From NCBI GenBank assembly GCA_016700175.1, contig CP065003.1, positions 4,412,001-4,476,000 of the forward strand: a stretch of DNA of 64,000 bases. The letters run 5' to 3'. Each line of letters begins with the position of its first letter. Position 1 is the first letter of the stretch. This stretch comes from Acidobacteriota bacterium (lineage in GTDB: Bacteria; Acidobacteriota; Blastocatellia; Pyrinomonadales; Pyrinomonadaceae). The translations under genes were made by a program, and so were the position numbers. The notes under the pieces are model-generated. The model was not told the origin of the DNA. It searched no databases and saw nothing but the letters and a program-made list of their open reading frames with translations. Below, one piece after another: positions 59,302 through 64,000 of the stretch.

Positions 59302-61857
59302 CTATTCGTGAACGAGCCCTTCAGCGACGTTCAGTGCAGCGGCTTTTCGCGCCGGATACCACGCGGAGATCGCGGCGACTGCAACGACAAGCGGGATCGC
59401 GGCAAGCAAGAGTGCGAACGGGAACCGGAAGGGAAGCCGGAACCCTGCAACGGCGACGACCGAGATGTTCAGCGTGCAATAGGCGTTAAGCAGGCCCGCC
59501 ACGAATCCGGTCAGGATACCCACGAAAGAGATAGCGATCGATTCAAGAACGATCATCTTTCCGACCTGACTCCTGAAACCGCCGAGCGCCCTGAGGATGC
59601 TCAGCTCCCGCTTCCGTTCGGAGACCGAGATCACCATCGTGTTGATCAGGCTAAGGCCGCCGATCATTATCGCGATCACCATCTGGACGTAGTTGAGGCC
59701 GAAGAACTGGTCGATCAGCCCCATCACCCAGTTCCTGTACTCTTCGTGGCTGTAAACGAAAACCTGCTGTTCGCCCGCGACCGCCTTTTCGATCCCCGCC
59801 TTCAGCGCCCGCCGGTCGGCTCCGTCAGCGGCGGTGATCAGAATGTAGTCGAGCGTATCGTCTCCCCAGTACTGCTTATAGAGTTTCCGGTCCAGAAACA
59901 CCGTTCCGACTTCGGACTGGTAGTACTCGAGCACGCCCAGGACCTCGCGCGTGATGTTTCCTCCCGGGCTCTCGAGCGTGATGCGGTCGCCGAGATCGAC
60001 CCCGAACCGGAGCGCGAAATTCTCGGAAACGAGAAATCCTTCGCCGGCCGACATCCTCTCGCGGACGGCCCGGGCATCGCCCCGGTCGAGTGCGTCCGGC
60101 GACCTGGTCAGCCATCCGTCCATATCGTGAGCGAGAAGCGCCACCTCGCGTCCGCCATATTTCAGGGACGTTACCCTCAGGTTCTCGGCACGCGCGACGC
60201 CCTCGACGGATGCGACGCGGTCAGCCAAATCTTCACTGAAGTGATATGTCCTCGAGCGGATCTGGTCGGAATTCGTGACAAAGTAGTCCGCATTGACCGA
60301 GCGGTCGAGAGATCGGCTGAGCGCGGCCTTCTGGCTGTCGATCAGTGCTCCGTTGCTGATCACGAACGAAAGCCCGATCATCAACGCTCCGACGGTCGCG
60401 GTCGTGCGCTTCGGAGCGCGCGCCATCGCGTCAACCGCCAGCATCCCCTCTGCACCGAACACGCGGTTCATCAGAGGCCTCAGCATCTTCGCCGAAGCGT
60501 ACACAAAGACCGGGAGAAGGAGGACCATTCCTAGCAGGATCGCCATCCAGTATCCGACCTGGACAAACGTGCCGACCGCGGGCGTGGCGAAAAGCGTGAA
60601 CGCGAGTCCGCCGGATACCGAAAGCACTCCCGCCGCAATGCGCAGCGGGTTCAACTCTTTGCCTCGGTCGCGGGTCTCGATATTCCGGAGCGCGGCAGCG
60701 GGATCCGCGAGAGCGGCCCGGCGTGCCGGCAAGAGCGCTCCGAAGACCGACGCCGCGATGCCGATAAGGATCGCCATGACGGCATTCTGCGGATCGAGCG
60801 ACGGAAGATCGGCAGTCGTAACGAGTCCGTAGCTGGCAGCGCTGACCGTGCTTAGCACCCGGATGGCGCCGATCGCCAGAAAGTAACCAAGGATCACTCC
60901 GATGACCGAACCGAATAGCCCGAGCAGGGCAGCCTCGCCAAGGAACATCGCCTGGACTCCGAACCTGGGAACACCGAGAGCTCGCAGCACTCCTATCTCC
61001 TTCCAACGCTGGCTGACGCTCACGTAGAACGAGTTGAAGACGATGAACAGGCTGATCGCGAGAGCGAGGAAACTCATAAGGCCAAGCCCGGTCTCGACAC
61101 CTGCGAGCGCCGTGGCCATCGCCTTTCCCCTCTGTTCGGGCCTTGAAGTCTCGATGCCGGCGGGCAGTTTCTGCCGAAGCAGTCCGATCGTCTCTTCAAC
61201 CGAAGCCGAGTCGTCCGTCTTGAGGTCGATCCGGTCGATCAGCCCCTCGCGGCCGAAGACATCCTGCATCGAGTAGATGTCCATCACCGCGACGTTTCCG
61301 CCGAAGAGCTCTCCGACTCCGACCGGCTTGAAGAAGCCGCGGACCGTGAATTCCTTTGTGCCCGACTGGGTCCTGAGCCTAAGCACGGAATTCTCCGCGA
61401 GCCGATTCCGGTCGGCGAACTCGCGCGAGACCGCGATCGAATCCGATTCGTTGATGAATTTAAGAGGGTCGTCTATCGAAACAAGCTGTTCGGGGACGAT
61501 CTCGGAATGAAGTTCGAGGTCGCTTGTGGTGTCGAGGCCGATGATGAGGAGGCTCTCGCCGGATTCGGTTTTGCCGACCATCTCGAGGGCGGGTTCTGCT
61601 ATGGCCACGCCGGGTGTATCGCGGACGGTGTCGAGATACTTCTCGTCGAAACCGGATTCTCCGGCGAAGATCTGTATCTCGGCCTTCCCGGCGATCTTTT
61701 CGGTGGTTTTCTCGAACGCTCTCGCGATCGTGAAAGTCGAGGCCTGGACTGCGAAGTACGTTGCGACGCCGATCGCGATGCCGAAAACGGTCAGGACGGT
61801 CCTGAGCCTGTGCCCCTTCCACTGCCGCCTTGTCACGAGCGCCAATCCGCCCAGCAT
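59302..61857 (-). CDS. FtsX-type ABC transporter permease with two MacB/FtsX units
   Basis: 851 aa. N-terminal helix (RTVLTVFGIAIGVATYFAVQAS), a periplasmic MacB_PCD-like domain, two FtsX permease blocks (MSFLALAISLFIVFNSFYVSVSQRWKEIGVLRALGVPRFGVQAMFLGEAALLGLFGSVIG and INTMVISVSERKRELSILRALGGFRSQVGKMIVLESIAISFVGILTGF), and a C-terminal basic tail. The duplicated arrangement is typical of lipoprotein or hydrophobic-molecule exporters rather than of importers. It follows its ATPase by 11 bp and precedes the lipocalin by 12 bp. Confidence 0.92.
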   Translation of the reverse strand: MLGGLALVTRRQWKGHRLRTVLTVFGIAIGVATYFAVQASTFTIARAFEKTTEKIAGKAEIQIFAGESGFDEKYLDTVRDTPGVAIAEPALEMVGKTESGESLLIIGLDTTSDLELHSEIVPEQLVSIDDPLKFINESDSIAVSREFADRNRLAENSVLRLRTQSGTKEFTVRGFFKPVGVGELFGGNVAVMDIYSMQDVFGREGLIDRIDLKTDDSASVEETIGLLRQKLPAGIETSRPEQRGKAMATALAGVETGLGLMSFLALAISLFIVFNSFYVSVSQRWKEIGVLRALGVPRFGVQAMFLGEAALLGLFGSVIGVILGYFLAIGAIRVLSTVSAASYGLVTTADLPSLDPQNAVMAILIGIAASVFGALLPARRAALADPAAALRNIETRDRGKELNPLRIAAGVLSVSGGLAFTLFATPAVGTFVQVGYWMAILLGMVLLLPVFVYASAKMLRPLMNRVFGAEGMLAVDAMARAPKRTTATVGALMIGLSFVISNGALIDSQKAALSRSLDRSVNADYFVTNSDQIRSRTYHFSEDLADRVASVEGVARAENLRVTSLKYGGREVALLAHDMDGWLTRSPDALDRGDARAVRERMSAGEGFLVSENFALRFGVDLGDRITLESPGGNITREVLGVLEYYQSEVGTVFLDRKLYKQYWGDDTLDYILITAADGADRRALKAGIEKAVAGEQQVFVYSHEEYRNWVMGLIDQFFGLNYVQMVIAIMIGGLSLINTMVISVSERKRELSILRALGGFRSQVGKMIVLESIAISFVGILTGFVAGLLNAYCTLNISVVAVAGFRLPFRFPFALLLAAIPLVVAVAAISAWYPARKAAALNVAEGLVHE

Positions 61858-61868
61858 CCGATCTCTCC

Positions 61869-62573
61869 TTATTGCCGTTCCCGCGCCGTTTCCGCCGATG
61901 CGCCCAGGCGGCCGTCGACGATCGTCATCACGCTGCCGCAGTACGAGGCGGCACCGCGGTCATGAGTGACCAGCACCACCGAGGTTCCGTATTCTTCGTT
62001 CAGATGGGAGATAGTCTCCAGCACCTTGATCCCGGACGCGGTGTCGAGATTTCCGGTCGGTTCGTCGGCCAGCAGGAGTGCGGGATTTGCGACGATAGCG
62101 CGCGCGATCGCAACCCTCTGGCGCTCTCCGCCCGACATTTCGTCCGGAAGATGCGATCTTCTTTCTGAAAGGCCGACGATGCCGAGAAGTTCGTCGGACC
62201 GCCGCTCGCTTTCTTTCTGTGAGATTCCCTGAAGGCGCAAAGGCAAAGAGACGTTTTCAAGTGCGGTGAGAGTGGGAAGCAGGTTGAAGGTCTGAAAGAC
62301 CATCCCGATCTCGGTGCGGCGAAGGCCCGTAAGTTCGCGGTCGCTGAGATTCGAAATGTCCTTCCCCCTGACAAGGATCGAACCGCTGGTGGGTGTGTCG
62401 AGACCTGCGGCAAGGTTGAGGATCGTGGATTTGCCCGACCCCGACGGGCCCATTATCGCCAACGATTCCCCTTTCCCTATGGAAAACGTGATGTCGTTGA
62501 CGGCTTTGACTCCCCCACCGCCGCCGAAAACCTTGGAAACCGAACGGAATTCTAATATGCTCTCACTGCCCAT
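61869..62573 (-). CDS. ABC transporter ATPase of the MacB/LolD type
   Basis: 234 aa. Walker A GPSGSGKST, Q-loop FQTFNLLPTLTALENVSLPL, signature MSGGERQRVAIARAIVA, Walker B LLLADEPTGNLD, H-loop VTHD. These match ATPases of MacB/LolD/FtsE-type exporters. It is the first gene of the minus-strand operon with the FtsX-type permease and the lipocalin. Only 28 bp separate its start from the divergent gene at 62602, so promoters of both must overlap or lie within coding sequence. Confidence 0.95.
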   Translation of the reverse strand: MGSESILEFRSVSKVFGGGGGVKAVNDITFSIGKGESLAIMGPSGSGKSTILNLAAGLDTPTSGSILVRGKDISNLSDRELTGLRRTEIGMVFQTFNLLPTLTALENVSLPLRLQGISQKESERRSDELLGIVGLSERRSHLPDEMSGGERQRVAIARAIVANPALLLADEPTGNLDTASGIKVLETISHLNEEYGTSVVLVTHDRGAASYCGSVMTIVDGRLGASAETARERQ

Positions 62574-62601
62574 CAGGTACTGTTCAGGTCGTCGATAATC
62601 T

Positions 62602-63150
62602 ATGGGAATTCGAACATCAAGTCAAAGCCATCTCCGCGCCGCGGCATCGGCGTCTAGGTTCGTGCCCGCCTTACTGTTGTCGCTGATTGCAGTCTGCGCG
62701 TGCTCTACCGCAAGACCGAGTTCAGAGACTCCGGTTCAAAGCGAACAGCAAACGCTCAAAGAGATCACCGACCTTATGAGGCGTTCCACCCGCGCCTTCA
62801 GGCAAACGGACGTCGAGGTCCTTTCAGGCATCTATGCCGACGAGTTTCGGTTCCGGCTCCCAAACGGCAGGCTGCTGGACAAACGCACGGCACTCGATGT
62901 GATCCGCAGCGGCTCGGTGAAGATCAAGGACGTGCGGATGATCGAGATCGATCTGCGGCAACTGGGGGAGTTTGCGCTCGTGTCCGCGACGGTCGAGCTT
63001 GATGCCGAACTGGACGGAGAGGCGTTCAGGGGCACCTACGCGGGCGGCGGCAGTTTCATTCGTCGGGAAGGCAAATGGCAGATAGTCGACGAGTACATAG
63101 GGGTTCCTGTGGAGCGCGACCGTGATTCGAGCGCCGGGTCCGGAAAATGA
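62602..63150 (+). CDS. lipoprotein with SnoaL/DUF4440-like domain
   Basis: 182 aa. Lipoprotein-type leader (RFVPALLLSLIAVCACS; lipid Cys probably in VCAC). The mature part (TLKEITDLMRRSTRAFRQTDVEVLSGIYADEFRFRLPNGRLLDKRTALDVIRSG ... VELDAELDGEAFRGTYAGGGSFIRREGKWQIVDEYIG) follows the NTF2-like SnoaL/DUF4440 plan, a small alpha+beta barrel. No catalytic residue can be assigned. It is translationally coupled (ATGA) to the partial gene that follows. Confidence 0.8.
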   Translation: MGIRTSSQSHLRAAASASRFVPALLLSLIAVCACSTARPSSETPVQSEQQTLKEITDLMRRSTRAFRQTDVEVLSGIYADEFRFRLPNGRLLDKRTALDVIRSGSVKIKDVRMIEIDLRQLGEFALVSATVELDAELDGEAFRGTYAGGGSFIRREGKWQIVDEYIGVPVERDRDSSAGSGK

Positions 63151-64000
63151 GGCCGACGAGTTTACCGCTTCTCCTCCTGCTGGTTATTACAACTTCCTGC
63201 ACTGCTGGAAAGGCCGGGCCAGCCGCCGGTGCCGCGATCCCCGAATGCGATCCGGCGGCCCCGGAAACCCCATACGACCGGTTCTTCAGCCGTGACGACG
63301 GGACGGGCCTCGCACTGGCGGGAAGGGTGTCGAGCGTCCTTGAAGAACTGTCCGCCGGAAGGGACCGCTACCTGAGAACGGGGGAACCGGTCGAGCTCTT
63401 TCCGACGATCTATTACCACACGACACGCTTCGGTTTTGATCTCGCGCTAAGGGATGGCAACGAGGAGGGTCCCGTTCTGCTCGATATGATCCTGCGGTTC
63501 TACGACGCTTACAAGAACAACCGGGACCGGCACGATACGGGTAAGGCTCCCGAGGCACACTGGATGCCGTTCTTCGAAGCCGCATCGGCGGCGGATCCCG
63601 ATATCGGGATACAGGAGTCGATCGACATCCTGAACGAAGGGGTCGATGCGCATATCCTTTATGACGTGCCGCGATTCGTCAGGCGTATGCGTGACGAGGG
63701 AACGGTCGACGAAGCGGTCCTGCGCTCGGCGTTCAAGCGTTTCGACGAGGTATTCGACCGGGCGTCGGAAGATCTTCGCAAGGATCTTTCCGAACGCGAT
63801 CCGGCAAGTGCGGGAATGGAATTCGACAGCTTGTTCAGGAGCGCGGCATCGATGGTGCGGTTCAAAAGGGCCAGGGGATTCGAACTCGGAATGAGCGACC
63901 GGCCGCTGGCAACCGTCGAACCTCAGCCGGTCCTCGAGCACGATCCGGGATCGCGCAAGTTCTTCCCCGAACAGCTTCTCCGGCGCGGAATATGCCGATG
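63147..64000 (+). CDS. lipoprotein, DUF5995-like (3' end outside window)
   Basis: Open from ATG 63147 (overlapping the upstream TGA as ATGA) to the window edge, 284 codons and still open. Leader SLPLLLLLVITTSC gives a lipobox-like Cys. The body contains VELFPTIYYHTTRFGFDLAL, HWMPFFEAASAADPDIGIQE and LNEGVDAHILYDVPRFVRRM, where the 'D-A-H-I-x-x-D-x-P' block recalls DUF5995-type proteins, predicted to hold a metal-like His/Asp site. Function unknown. Coupled to the SnoaL-like lipoprotein, so the two may act together at the membrane. Confidence 0.75.
   Translation, partial: MRPTSLPLLLLLVITTSCTAGKAGPAAGAAIPECDPAAPETPYDRFFSRDDGTGLALAGRVSSVLEELSAGRDRYLRTGEPVELFPTIYYHTTRFGFDLALRDGNEEGPVLLDMILRFYDAYKNNRDRHDTGKAPEAHWMPFFEAASAADPDIGIQESIDILNEGVDAHILYDVPRFVRRMRDEGTVDEAVLRSAFKRFDEVFDRASEDLRKDLSERDPASAGMEFDSLFRSAASMVRFKRARGFELGMSDRPLATVEPQPVLEHDPGSRKFFPEQLLRRGICR

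Overview
The window is high-GC, densely packed bacterial chromosome. Many genes overlap by 1-8 bp. No rRNA, tRNA, transposase or phage gene was seen. Three things hint at a soil-type Acidobacteriota, perhaps a Blastocatellia/Pyrinomonadaceae relative: an envelope style with several lipoproteins, a PBP4-type peptidase and TonB-C/ExbD-like proteins; a DUF4388-DnaJ-TPR protein; and abundant 'ccacagag/cgcaaag' and 'agccc...gggct' dispersed repeats. This is inference from gene style, not a marker-gene assignment.

Layout. 1-3626 (minus): hydroxyproline catabolism operon (4-hydroxyproline epimerase, then a three-subunit FAD/2Fe-2S dehydrogenase, then the first codons of a further gene). 3627-6556: histone-deacetylase-like hydrolase between two repeat-rich spacers, the second a 0.9-kb tandem array. 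6557-9109: zinc ribbon protein, enoyl-CoA hydratase, MFS exporter. 9115-12365 (minus): DUF4388-DnaJ-TPR protein, degenerate HD-GYP-like protein, unknown protein. 12551-16370: GNAT, Rieske oxygenase, ligA. 16367-19728 (minus): murJ, PBP4-type peptidase. 20040-25097: Ogg2-type DNA glycosylase, TPR/double-retropepsin protein, PIN toxin-like pair, lytic transglycosylase, amidohydrolase. 25094-30349 (minus): AI-2E family transporter, CusF-Sco copper protein, 148-bp tandem repeats, Slt70-like transglycosylase. 30478-32780: folD, then a lower-GC patch with a broken small gene and an orphan immunity-like gene bracketed by perfect 22-bp inverted repeats. 32781-44778: MazG-like protein, coaE, and a complete oligopeptide ABC importer with three paralogous binding proteins. 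44992-49361: PocR-GAF-GGDEF diguanylate cyclase and an AAA/HATPase regulator. 49451-52557 (minus): ABC1/UbiB kinase, 53-aa membrane peptide, double cupin. 52585-53216: an unidentified, strongly structured ~500-nt RNA gene with its own promoter and terminator, preceded by a cluster of DnaA-box-like sites. 53405-55315: GNAT/zinc-ribbon/GNAT/SET operon. 55360-58120: ExbD-like protein, a serine/threonine kinase remnant, TonB-C protein, DUF6064-like membrane protein. 58162-62573 (minus): ABC ATPase, FtsX-type permease and CrtC/AttH lipocalin operon. 62602-64000: two lipoproteins, the last cut by the window end.

The genes form several coherent systems: collagen/peptide scavenging (hydroxyproline pathway and the oligopeptide importer), cell-wall turnover (murJ, PBP4-type peptidase, two lytic transglycosylases), export of envelope lipids or hydrophobic compounds (lipocalin/FtsX operon) and c-di-GMP signalling. 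The most novel elements are the structured RNA locus at 52585-53216, the repeat-bracketed low-GC patch near 32 kb, the insertion hotspot shared by the three peptide-binding proteins, and two small gene fossils.
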